Below, piece after piece: positions 52,279 to 62,596 of a stretch of 64,000 nucleotides of DNA. The DNA lies in assembly GCA_012862575.1 (NCBI GenBank), contig BLSF01000040.1, positions 310,001 to 374,000 of the forward strand, given 5' to 3'. The notes below the pieces were generated by a model that did no database searches, was not told the origin of the DNA, and saw only the letters and a list, made by a program, of their open reading frames with translations. The position numbers were made by a program, and so were the translations under genes. This DNA is from Parietichytrium sp. I65-24A (lineage: Eukaryota; Sar; Bigyra; Thraustochytrida; Thraustochytriidae). Each line of letters starts with the position of its first letter. Positions within the stretch are counted from its first letter, which is position 1.

Positions 52279-54552
52279 CCCTTTAAAATCTTTGAGCGAG
52301 CGCAAGCTTGGGTCCGCAAGGCCAAGCAATCTATTTGGGAATTAGAGGTCGCCGTCCTCCATACATTTTTGTTTTACTTTGACCACAAGCAACTCCGGTT
52401 AATTTGGAACGTCATCTCAATTGCAAGTCGGAGCGTCTTTCTGTTAAACCTGGAGCCCTATTTGCTCGCTCTTCATCGGATCTCGTGAGCAGTCTCCACC
52501 TACATAGAGAGCAGTTCTGGATCTTTTCGAACTGTAACACGAACACGACGGACCGATTTCAACGATCCCATCACATCGCATCTCACCTTACCACCGTTTC
52601 TCTAGCATAGCTTCAAGCCAACCACGAGCACCACAAGCAATCGCAGGTGTATCTTGTGAAAAGCGCGTTCCGGTACTTGCTTCTCAGGATTTCTCAGGCC
52701 ACCCACCTAGTCCCTCAATCATACTCGTTCCTCTCGATTGGATTCAATTTGGCAATCACCGACTTACCTGCCAGGAGAGGTAGGAATTCATTCCGGTAGG
52801 CGACGGTCCTGAAATTACCAAAACTGGTCGCGGTATGTCGTGGCTCGTTCTTCTGCCTCTACTGCAGATAAGGAGGTGACTGACTGCTCGCCATCTTCTG
52901 GGTTGGCCGATGGGCTCCTCCATCTACTACTTCTCTCTACTGCACCAATAAGAGCGCTATGGCGGCAATGGCATAGTTTCCTTTCGTTACCGGTACGCCG
53001 TGACTAAACACCGGGTACGGCACTATCTGGTAGAGAGCGAATGAAAGCCAGATTACAGCCACATCGTGCTTACTATAGATTACTATAGTCGACACACGCT
53101 GTGAAGATGTAACAGCTGTAACCGCTATTTGGCTTTACTGTGAGGTAAAATTGGAACTCGCGAGCGCATCTTTTGGTGAGACGGCCCAAAACCCAATGCT
53201 GCTGGACATTTTTGTCAGGACCAAATTGCTGCTAGCTGGTAAAGTGCAAGCAGCGGCAGAAATGGCGAGCAAGCATGTCGATGAGGAGTCACGAAGCGGA
53301 GTGTTTTTATATTTTTTTAATATTTTGTATAAAGAATCAATACCGATTGTGCTCGGGCTCTCAGGAGAGAATGGCGCGTATCTTAGACATGCTCAAATCC
53401 TAAAATGTTTCTCTGATCGTCGACCTCCACGACTCGAGCCAGCATCATGGTCTTTCGGAAGGTTTGCATCTTTGCGCTCCGCCACAATCGGTACTAGCAA
53501 GTGCTACCTCAGGAAAAGAAGGCGAAAAGAGTCAGAAGTACCATTCGCGTGTGCCATCCTATCCTTCTCTGTCGATATTGTTTTGGTAGAATTTCGTTTA
53601 AACTACTCGCTCTACAAAACCTTGAAAGCTCGGGGAGTAATTTTGCGATACTTGTTTCTGGACATTTCTGGACGGGTAAAAGACTTGTGCGGATATTTGG
53701 CTTGATTCCTTTGTCGAATCAACACTCGATGTGGCGAATCGATGGAACGGACGTTATTCATTGACCACGGGGTGCAGAGTCCAACTCGCTCGCCTCTCAC
53801 CTGAATGTCTGGTTGTCTTGCGGCTGCTGCAGTTGAGGGGCGCAAGGGAAACTCTCAGTGAGAGCGTAACTTGAAAGCTTTCATAGATGATTCGTCATCC
53901 GTGACGAATCGCATGTTCCCTTCAACCTCGGTTATGGAGGTGCTCCTCTTACAGTCGCGCTCAATGCATGCCGAACGGTCACGGTGATGGCAACATATTA
54001 TTTTTCACAAGTCATCTATTGTATTAGCAGGGGCTCTCAAATGATCGTCTCCCCTACTCTTGCTTATCCCGAGCTCCTCTGCTTCGATGTACGACGTCTA
54101 TTAGAACAGCTGATGACTCACGTGTATTAGTTGTCCAAAAACAAAGGACCGGCCCTTAATAGCACTCAAAGACAATCATGTCTCTGCGACAGAATAAGAG
54201 AGTACTCGCGGTTCTTTTTTGGGCTCCAAGTATTTTCAGCAATAAACAATTTGAGCAGTCCGCAGAACCCACTATCGTCGCGCAACTTGCTACAGGAGAG
54301 TGCGTGGCACGAGCAGAATTGCCGCCAAGACTTGGAATGAAAGAAGAAAAAATAGCTTCCGGTCGAGAACAAACACTTTACACAGACTTTTTTTTGTTTT
54401 TTTTAACTCGACAGAGTTGATATGCAAGCTCGTTGCCTGTCAAAAATGGGAAAATGTGTCACAGAGAAGATTCATTTATGGGATTGTACGTAAGAATCGA
54501 TGGATTAACAAATATCTATAACCTGCTTGTTTGCAGAGTGTGAGTGCCACCA
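52279..54552. other. Intergenic between paralogues 1 and 2
   Basis: 2.3 kb with no accepted gene. A 184-codon plus-strand frame at 53151-53705 opens with TTG and shows no family pattern. No pseudogene copy of the paralogue was seen here. Confidence 0.5.
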
Positions 54553-55260
54553 TTACACCTTTGAAGTGTCATTGCCCTGATACTCCTGCAGTGCATTCAG
54601 TAATGTCTGCCTGTACGAGCTCTCGTACTCCTGCGTGATGAGCAGACATAGGTCAAACGTATCATTCCTGTGGTTATTCCCTGCTCCGACAGATATGGTC
54701 GTCTGTAACCTGGTATGGACTTCAAGAAGTCCATCAAACGGCGTCAAAGTGGACTCCCGGATCTCTACTACATCTTTCCACGGGTAGAAGGTCAGCTTGT
54801 TGACCAGCCCCATCTGTACGGAAGGCTTGATATTACTCTCCGAATCAGAGGCTCTTTCGCACACCGAGCCAACTCCCTGCGTGGTGACAAAGTACACCAC
54901 GTCGTTCAACTGACGCAGGTTCTTCTTGTGGATTCCCATACAGCAAAAGAAGGCCCCGAGCGGCACAAGAAGAAAACCAAGTGGCCCTGCAATCGCATAC
55001 GATGGGATATCCGAGTCGCCACCGAGAGCAAGTCCAAAGAGAATGAGCGGAATGATTGCAATGAAGAGAAACACCAACGGGCACGCCATCCTGCAGCACA
55101 GCCGTTTCTTCATTTTCTCCTTGATCAATGGGTAGTCCCCGCTGAACGTATGTAGCAATTCGCCGTGCCCTGGCTCCAAATACGGCTGTACCTTGCTCTG
55201 CAGGTCCGGCTGCACTACCGCCGAGCCACCAGAGCTGCCGCCATCAGCTTTGCCGCTCAT
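54553..55260 (-). CDS. Two-TM membrane protein, paralogue 2 of 3
   Basis: 235 residues from the first ATG, two codons inside a GTG-opened frame. It has PGHGELLHTFSGDYPLIKEK, then basic KKRLCC before TM1 (CPLVFLFIAIIPLILFGLAL), TM2 (IAGPLGFLLVPLGAFFCCMG), VVYFVTTQGVGSVCERASDS, LTFYPWKDVVEIRE, and a C-terminal helix (SSYRQTLLNALQEYQ). Lines VVYFxTTxGVGSVC and FYxW are shared with paralogue 3 and, weaker, paralogue 1. The likely arrangement is both ends in the cytosol with a short lumenal or extracellular loop. A PH-like fold for the part after TM2 is a guess. Confidence 0.8.
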   Translation of the reverse strand: MSGKADGGSSGGSAVVQPDLQSKVQPYLEPGHGELLHTFSGDYPLIKEKMKKRLCCRMACPLVFLFIAIIPLILFGLALGGDSDIPSYAIAGPLGFLLVPLGAFFCCMGIHKKNLRQLNDVVYFVTTQGVGSVCERASDSESNIKPSVQMGLVNKLTFYPWKDVVEIRESTLTPFDGLLEVHTRLQTTISVGAGNNHRNDTFDLCLLITQEYESSYRQTLLNALQEYQGNDTSKV

Positions 55261-57172
55261 GTCCACGTGCCTTCCCGAACTGGTGCTCCGCTCTCGACTA
55301 CACCCGTGCCAGCGGCTGTGCCTCTCTCTCCTTGAATCCTTGACTCCTTGGCTCCTTGCTTCACCTTCCTATTCGATCAGGGATTGCCGATCCGGTGTTT
55401 TGTATGTGGCCTTGTACGGGGAGACCCCTCCTAGTTCGAACGAGCACAGAAAATTAACAGTCAGTCGCCTTTGTAATTGCACAGTCAGTCTCAGAAACTG
55501 CACACCCTGGACTGCACTATTCGCCGAGTATTAGGATAATTTTTAAGAGAGTATTAGCACACTCGGTTTTGGCGGGAACTTATTGTCCGTTTGTTTCGCC
55601 ATGTTTAAAACGTTCAAGTTTCGCCACCACCATACATTAGCTGTGCTTTCACAGGTTGCAAAATTTCTGTTCAGCCATGCAAGCGCCAACGTTTCTATGT
55701 CCCTTCTCGACACCATGCTCTAACTATTCGCGCTTTGGTTTTGCACTGCATCTGCTTTAAATTGTCCGAAATCCGATTTTTGCGCGCTCTGAGTCAAGAC
55801 TATGGGGATCGTGCACTTAGGAGAAAATGTAGCCATTGTCCGACTCACTGACAGTCGCTTCTTGCTACGGGGAAAAGCTAAACTGCATTCCCTTGCTTCT
55901 TTTTGACTTTCTTGTCGTGCTGACAGCAATGACATGCTATGACAGCTATTCACCATCAAGTGCTAATATGCATCTTCTTGCTTCTCTTTACTGCCAGTTT
56001 AGTGCAAGTCTCGAGTCATAGAAAAGCGGTGGGAAGGAAAACACTTTTGCTAAGAGGGTCGGGGATCTCTAGCTAGTTGGAGGGGGGATTTGACCAAAAG
56101 TTGTCACGCCTATAGAGAGAAATACATAGCATTCGAGTTAATATAGCACTTTTAGCCGTGCATAAATGAGTCCTCGTGACGGAAATGTCGCTAAGACGCG
56201 GCTATCAAGATGGCCTATGTAGGAAATTTTAATCCGTACGGACCAAACTAAAAAAATTGAAAAAAGAACTTTCCCTTCTATGATTATGCGTGGCGAATCT
56301 TACACTGATGTTAAGTCAACGAAAAAAGCACTCCCTTGTTCACATCTCTTTAGCTTTCAACTCTCAAATTTCGATTTAAGGTTGGCTGGAGGACGTGGAA
56401 ATGACATTCAACGCGCAAAACCTAACCTAACCCAGTTCGGGACCACGATTCGCGAATGCTTCATTCAACCGAGCTATATTTCGCAAAAGTTGGCAGCCTC
56501 CAGGAGAAGTCCAGGGGTTTTCCCGAGACGATTTTCCGGAGACTGCAAACCCAGGAAACTTGAGAATACTTGTTGTTACCATTCGTTTAGAATTACCTGT
56601 CAAACGTAAGCTCCCTGGCGCTCTTTAGTACTCCTCCCCGGATCCGAGTCTCGAGAGTCTCGAGTTGCAGAGCCCCATGGCATCCAGCGGATCATCGGCC
56701 ACTTTCGACGATGAAATCGCCTATTCCAGACTTCGGCTGTCAAAACAATGATGAAAAAAATACAAACTCTTATTGGACCTCTTTCTNAGAATTACCTGTC
56801 AAACGTAAGCTCCCTGGCGCTCTTTAGTACTCCTCCCCGGATCCGAGTCTCGAGAGTCTCGAGTTGCAGAGGCCCATGGCATCCAGCGGATCATCGGCCA
56901 CTTTCGACGATGAAATCGCCTATTCCAGACTTCGGCTGTCAAAACAATGATGAAAAAAATACAAACTCTTATTGGACCTCTTTCTGTATGTACGATTTGA
57001 ATCTCTGAGAGGAACGAAAAGGCGCTCGAGGCCGCTTCACAACTATAAACTGTATCACGACGCCTCAGCGAGAGAGATCCAACACATGAATAAAACATCT
57101 TGTCATAATGAGCCGAGTGCAAGCAAGCAAGCAACATCATTGTAGAAATCAGATATCTCAGAGGCTTTGCGC
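55261..57172. other. Intergenic between paralogues 2 and 3, containing an assembly junction
   Basis: No gene is seen. The single ambiguous base (N) of the window is at 56787 and separates two copies of the same 198 bp (next entry). A low-complexity T/A-rich stretch lies at about 56240-56280. Confidence 0.5.
56589..56985. repeat. 198-bp duplication on both sides of a single N (probable assembly artefact)
   Basis: 56589-56786 and 56788-56985 are identical except for one base (C at 56673, G at 56872). The two copies abut a lone N at 56787. Confidence 0.9.
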
Positions 57173-57919
57173 TCACACCTTGGACCGGCTGGCTTGCCAT
57201 GCACTGTTTAATAGCTCTAAACATGGGCTCTCCTTGTGGTCTTGCAAGATAGTGAAGAAAGTATGCTCACTGCTGGATCCTGCTCCGGCGATCACCACCG
57301 CAATGTACTTCTCGCTTCGAGGCTCGACTTGAATAGAGAAAACCTTGTCCCAGCGGTAAAATAGGAGCGATTGTTCCGTGCCATCCACATTGGAAGCAGA
57401 CTTTCCTCCGACGGGAGCCAAGCAAACAGACCCAACGCCTGACGTTGTGGCAAAATACACCACTCTTTCCAATGCTTCGTAGTAACTTGGATTTTGCGAG
57501 GGCAGTAATCTCTGCTGACAGATGACAATGCCGATTCCGAAGACCCACGTAGCACCCAAGCAGATGCAGATGAACTCCATCATAGACAATCCTTGGATTG
57601 AAAACGACTCTGACGGGTCAGTCTCTTCTCCGCGAGCGCGTCTTATAGCGACATAACAAAGCACCGCAACTAATACAAGTGTCTGAGCGATCAGTCCCAG
57701 CACTGCATTTCTTCTCAATCTTTTCCTTTCGCTTTTTATGGACGCGATTGTTGAACGTTCGATCGGGAACACATGCAGCACCTCTCCATGCCCTGGCCCC
57801 AAGTACCTTCGAACGACCGATTCTGCATTCCTCCCCGTCACTCCGCTCGTCTGTGAGCCAGGAACTCCACCGGGGAGATGGCCGACAGTCCCGCTGAGAT
57901 CCAGATGTTTCTTCCCCAT
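57173..57919 (-). CDS. Two-TM membrane protein, paralogue 3 of 3
   Basis: 248 residues from the first ATG; the longer frame begins with GTG. Motifs in the same order as paralogue 2: GPGHGEVLHVFPIERSTIAS, basic ERKRLRRN, TM1 (AVLGLIAQTLVLVAVLCYVAI), TM2 (FICICLGATWVFGIGIVI), VVYFATTSGVGSVCLAP and LLFYRWDKVFSIQVE. It lacks the long C-terminal helix of paralogue 2. All three genes lie on the same strand with about 2 kb between them, which points to old tandem duplication. Confidence 0.8.
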   Translation of the reverse strand: MGKKHLDLSGTVGHLPGGVPGSQTSGVTGRNAESVVRRYLGPGHGEVLHVFPIERSTIASIKSERKRLRRNAVLGLIAQTLVLVAVLCYVAIRRARGEETDPSESFSIQGLSMMEFICICLGATWVFGIGIVICQQRLLPSQNPSYYEALERVVYFATTSGVGSVCLAPVGGKSASNVDGTEQSLLFYRWDKVFSIQVEPRSEKYIAVVIAGAGSSSEHTFFTILQDHKESPCLELLNSAWQASRSKV

Positions 57920-58783
57920 ACTTTCCGCGCGCCCGTGAACTTGGACTTGATGCACTGCCCGTGGAGTTCTGGGTCTGTTTGCCGCCACATCAGACCAAAC
58001 CACATCTCAGACACACCAGACACATCACCAAGGTTTATGAGCGATCCCATTTTCTCCCTCCTTGCATACGTACTATGCACTCCTACTGTACTTGACTAGA
58101 GTGCGTTTCACGGCATCATGATGATATGATGTAGCGGTTACAGATGGTTACAGGCGGTTATGCCCCGCCCTTGCCATTGTCCACGGCAACTGCTATGGTT
58201 TCCTCCTAGACCCCTCTAATGGATTAGTTAGTTGTTTTAGTAGCACCGGCTTCCTTAGGACTGTAGATAGAGAATTATATCATTACGATTGGTAGCGATT
58301 GACGAGCTGTTCATGAATAATTGTGCGTTCTCTGATGCTCACGAACAACTTCGCGTTCCATTAGTATCATCTATCGCCAGCATTACGGAACTGAAAGCGA
58401 AGCATGAAGGAACCTTGAGAAGGAAGATTGCTTCGAATGCCACAACTGAAAGCTGTCTCCTACGGAATTGCCTATCCGATCAATACCCCGGGGGAATTCC
58501 CTCGAATTCTTCGTGGAATTCCCTCCCTCTTTTTCTTTGGCATTTCCGCGGATTTTTACACCTTCCCTCTCTGTTGCTACACTCTTCCGTAAGCTTACCA
58601 TTCTCCTCTCTCTCTCTCTCTCTCTCTCTGTTTCAATCTTTGGCAAAAGCGGTTTCGAAGGGTACGCGCAAGAGTGCTCAGCGGTGAAGGGGTACGCGGA
58701 TCGTAACGTGAGAGTTTGGCTCGCAGAGTAGCAAGCAGGACTGGCAGACAGGACAGAGTGTTGGAGTGTTGGAGTGAGGAGAA
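57920..58783. other. Intergenic: divergent upstream region of paralogue 3 and the proteasome gene
   Basis: It holds a CT dinucleotide array at about 58605-58630, 150 bp before the proteasome start, plus CGAATTC-like repeats. No gene is seen. Confidence 0.5.
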
Positions 58784-59728
58784 ATGGCGGATTTGAAGGC
58801 GGATCTGCGGTTCCCGTTCGTGGAAGGCGGTTTTCAGTTTGAGAACTACCAGCGAAACAAGGTGCTGCTGGGAGACAGCGCACTGAATGGCAAGTTTCCA
58901 AAGGCGCACAAGACCGGAACGACCATCGTGGGCGTGGTGTACAAGGGCGGCGTGGTCCTCGGTGCAGATACTCGCGCCACCAGCAACACGGTCGTGGACA
59001 AGAACTGCGCCAAGATTCACTATGTAAGTTTGCGGTTCGAGGAGGTTGATGGTCGGTGTAATGTGTGGTAAGCTGACATGGTGGTTTATTTTCTTTGTTG
59101 CTTTTGCCTTTTGTAGATCGCGCCCAACATCTATTGCTGCGGAGCAGGTACTGCGGCGGACACTGAAATGACCACAGGGCAGATTAGCTCCCAGCTTGAG
59201 CTCCTCCGCCTAAACACCGGCAAAACCTCCCGGGTGGTCACTGCAATGACCATGCTCAAGCGACACTTGTTTAATTACCAAGGCCATGTTTCGGCTGCCC
59301 TTGTCCTCGGAGGCGTGGACGTCAACGGACCACACCTTTACACCGTGTACCCACACGGCTCTACCGACAAACTCCCTTTCGTGACCATGGGATCCGGATC
59401 CCTCGCAGCCATGAGCGTTTTCGAGACACTGTACAAGGACGATCTCACCGAAGCTGAGGCTGTCGATATCGTCTCTAAGGCTATCTTGGCTGGTGTGTAC
59501 AATGATCTTGGTAGTGGAAGTAACGTGGATGTGTGCGTGCTTCGCATGAACGGAGAGGTAGATATGAAGCGCAACTACATGAAGCCAATGGATGTCGCTC
59601 CTCTCAAGGCCCGCGTCAAGACCCCTGCAGCCTTTGGCAACTGGCCAAAGGGCACTACAATTGTGGTTAGCACAGAAGAAGAGATCCTCTCAAGCGCCTC
59701 GTCCAGTGCGATGGAGGTTGACAGCTAG
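58784..59728 (+). CDS. PSMB7: 20S proteasome subunit beta type-7 (beta2, trypsin-like)
   Basis: Two exons, 58784-59023 and 59117-59728, joined in phase to 283 residues; the intron (93 bp) starts GTAAGT and ends TAG. The propeptide (to about residue 43) precedes [20 protein letters not shown], where cleavage before the second Thr of the pair yields the active-site N-terminal Thr. [46 protein letters not shown] and [11 protein letters not shown] are hallmarks of beta2/PUP1. The C-terminal arm (about 235-270) that embraces beta3 is present. It acts in the cytosolic and nuclear 26S proteasome. Frame and length agree with the family (about 275). Confidence 0.97.
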
Positions 59729-60448
59729 AGTCGCCGCAGCTCGCATGCCACTATACGCGTTTTTAATTTGCTCCCTGTTGTGCCTGCTCCCCTGCTCTCC
59801 ATGACTCGCCCATCCTCAAGCCAGTTAACAAGAGCTTGGAATTGTTTTGACAGGCCCGGCGTTTTGGCCAGAGAGTAAAACCAAGCAACCGCATACAAAG
59901 CGCATACAAATACAGAGATACAGACGGAAAAGAAACAAAGAAGAAATAGAAAAAAAAATATTAAACGTTCTCCCTCCTCAGGCCAACGTTTTCCGCCCTC
60001 CGCTTTGCCCAGGATTCCGTGAACTGGTTGGCCGAAAAGAGCAGAAGCAGATTTCAACTAAGAGAAGCGTATGCAAGCGCACCCAATCCTCTCGGAACAG
60101 AGATATTCGCAACACGAACCTAAGTCGCCAAAGTCTGCATTGACTCGCTACGAGCTGCTGCTTGCGCATGCTTTTCGCGACAGTCGCATTGATTCCTCCG
60201 AGGAGATGACAAACATCCTTGCTGCAGACAGAGTCTGCACAGTCTGCAGAGCCTAACCTTCTGCGTAAGAGACCCCTATCCCCGCGAGTGGCCAATGAAA
60301 GCTCAAGTTGGAGTTTGTCGAATGTTGGGCTAGTCTTGACAGAGTAGTTGACGACTGTGCTTGCGACGGTGCTCGCTTTGGCCCAGGGAGCGCATGCGGC
60401 GCGAAGGGCAGCTGCGGTGCATGGTGGTAGAAGAAAGGCAGGGCAGCA
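59729..60448. other. Intergenic, no gene seen
   Basis: A long minus-strand frame (59978-60823) runs into the transporter gene in antisense; it has no family features and is regarded as a shadow. Confidence 0.5.
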
Positions 60449-61828
60449 ATGCAGTTTCGGCACGCGAAAGAGTGCAGGGACGAGCGCGCCCTGCGGTATG
60501 AAGGGTGGAAAATCGGCGTGTCGGTGCTGCTGTTCTGGGTGGTGTCGTCGATTATCCCGGTGTACAACAAGGTGGTTTTCGATGGCCTGGCCGGCGATGC
60601 GGGGTTCCCGTTCCCGGTCACCACCGCGTTTCTGCAGTTGTCCTTCTGTGCAGTAGTTCTCGCCGTGATGAACATTTTTCAGCACTTGTGGAAATTGTGG
60701 GATGCCTCGCACCGTAACGCGGCTTCTTCGGCAGAGGTGCAGCAGCTCATCGAAGAGGAAGCGGACAAGGAGCAAGGTGACGCCGTTGACTTCAACTACG
60801 TTCGATCCAACATCCTTATGCAAAGGATTCGCGTTCTCGATGACTCGTGGATATGCGGCCCAAACTTTTTATTCAAATGCAGACTTACCTTGCCCATCGG
60901 CATCCTCTTCGGTCTCAAGTACGGCGTCACGAACTGGGGGCTTCATCTCCTCCCCATCGCACCGCACCTTCTACTTCAAGCTACTGACCTTGCTTGGACT
61001 GTGCTCTTCGCTAGAATTATCGCACACGAAAAGCTTTCCAAGCCTGAGCTCGCGACCTGCGCCTTGTCGAGTGCGGGAACGGCATTAGTGGCATACCGCA
61101 CAAAACAAGTGATTCCGGACGGCTTGTATGCTATCGCTGTGAATCTTATCAGCCCAATCTTGCTCGGACTTTGTGTGACTACTTTGCGTTTGGCCACACA
61201 CAGATTACTGGTCAAAGAGGCAGGCCCGAACGGCCGAACGAAGAATATGACGCCTTTTGAGCTTTCTGCAATCAAGTTGTGGATCTCCTCTATTACAATC
61301 TTGCCATTTGCTCTCGTCTTTGAAAATTATGGATTGGCCCTATTTGGCAAGGTGTTTGTTCCGCCTTCAGAGCCGGCAGCGTTCGACGTGGCGGCAAATT
61401 CGTCTCCAGCACTCGGGCTGGCCTCTGTCGGGGGAGGCCTGTTTGTGCTGATTTTCCAAGTCAATATGACGTGGCTTAGCAAAATGGCCACTGCCGTGAC
61501 GGTGGGCATGGTCGGCGGGATGAAAATCGTGCCTCAGTGGCTCACGGCAATCGCGTTTAGTCGAGAGCTGGATCTCGACACGCTAAATTTGTTAGGAGCA
61601 GCTGCCCTGCTTGTCAGTAGTTTGTTCTGGACGTACTTGCGCTATGACCCTTCCTTGACAAACACGACCCCAAAGTACACCGACAAGTCTTTTCTCCGTC
61701 GGCGCTCTCGCTCACGTCTCAATAACAATGGTGTTTACAACGGGGGGTCCCGCCCCACAACCCCTACCAGCTCGAACGGGGCGGAAACGAGCGGGAGCTT
61801 TTCATCCTACGGCACCGCTCCGCGTTAA
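60449..61828 (+). CDS. DMT-superfamily transporter, TPT/nucleotide-sugar type (SLC35-like)
   Basis: 459 residues, ATG start, one exon. About ten hydrophobic segments: among them WKIGVSVLLFWVVSSIIPVY, TAFLQLSFCAVVLAVM, GLHLLPIAPHLLLQATDLAW, LATCALSSAGTALVAY, LGLASVGGGLFVLIFQVNMT and LLGAAALLVSSLFWTYLRY. YNKVVFD near the N-terminus and the late KxVPQW..A segment fit triose-phosphate/nucleotide-sugar transporters. A hydrophilic loop (LIEEEADKEQGDAVDF) separates the early helices, and the C-terminal 60 residues are basic and Ser-rich (FLRRRSRSRLNNN). The early Cys/Arg-rich N-terminus shows no clear plastid peptide, so a Golgi/ER site is favoured. The substrate is undetermined. Confidence 0.85.
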   Translation: MQFRHAKECRDERALRYEGWKIGVSVLLFWVVSSIIPVYNKVVFDGLAGDAGFPFPVTTAFLQLSFCAVVLAVMNIFQHLWKLWDASHRNAASSAEVQQLIEEEADKEQGDAVDFNYVRSNILMQRIRVLDDSWICGPNFLFKCRLTLPIGILFGLKYGVTNWGLHLLPIAPHLLLQATDLAWTVLFARIIAHEKLSKPELATCALSSAGTALVAYRTKQVIPDGLYAIAVNLISPILLGLCVTTLRLATHRLLVKEAGPNGRTKNMTPFELSAIKLWISSITILPFALVFENYGLALFGKVFVPPSEPAAFDVAANSSPALGLASVGGGLFVLIFQVNMTWLSKMATAVTVGMVGGMKIVPQWLTAIAFSRELDLDTLNLLGAAALLVSSLFWTYLRYDPSLTNTTPKYTDKSFLRRRSRSRLNNNGVYNGGSRPTTPTSSNGAETSGSFSSYGTAPR

Positions 61829-62596
61829 TGGCGTCACTTGTCCTTCATGGCTGTATTAGATTGGGGCCATCGCACTGTACCATTCTCGCACATTTGGGGT
61901 GGGTTCCGTGGTGGAGCCCTCACCTCTTCTCTCTGATGTCAATCTTGACTTGCAAAACGTTTCACCTGTTGATTTCGACGCCGATATCGCTCAAGCTCTC
62001 GTAAAATGCTTTGCGAGACAAACTTCTACTTTCTCCACTCCCTTCTCTCCAATAAATTGAAACGGAAATAGCATATTGTACGAACCTTACCTTCGAACCA
62101 TTTCGAACCACGCCGCATCCGATCGATATCCACCACCACACTCACCACACACTGCCTGCTTTGGTTAGCGAGTAGCACTAATAGCTCATAGTAGCTACTA
62201 GAGCACACTCTCGCTCTCATCGCGTCACTTAGGACCCCGCGTGACGAGATCCAGCCCGTCGCTCCAGGCGACTTGGCAGACTTGGCTCATCTTGGCTCAC
62301 ATGGCTTATTTTCTTCATTCATTTTTTCTAAATTCTAATCACTTTGCTCGACTTGCCAGGGACGCAAGTCTCCGCCGGAAAGCCACGCAGCCGGACAAAG
62401 TCATAGACAGATTGATAGATTGATAGACTGATAGATTGATAGATTGATAGATTGAGAAGCAGAAAAACCAGAGAGGTCGAAGAGGTTGAAGAGAGGAGCC
62501 TAAGGCTGGAAGTATCGCAGTAGAGAACAAGTCAAGTGCGGCCTCCAAGTCGGCAAGGCGGAAGGAGGGTGTGATGCGCAGTTCGCGCCTGGCGCG
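61829..62596. other. Intergenic with ATTGATAG microsatellite (62411-62455)
   Basis: Upstream region of the Kir gene. About six copies of an 8-bp unit (ATTGATAG, one variant) are present. No coding frame is seen. Confidence 0.6.

Noticed and set aside
53151-53705. 184-codon plus-strand frame
   Set aside because: It opens with TTG and has no motif or neighbour support.
59978-60823. 281-codon minus-strand frame
   Set aside because: It overlaps the transporter gene in antisense and shows no protein family features.
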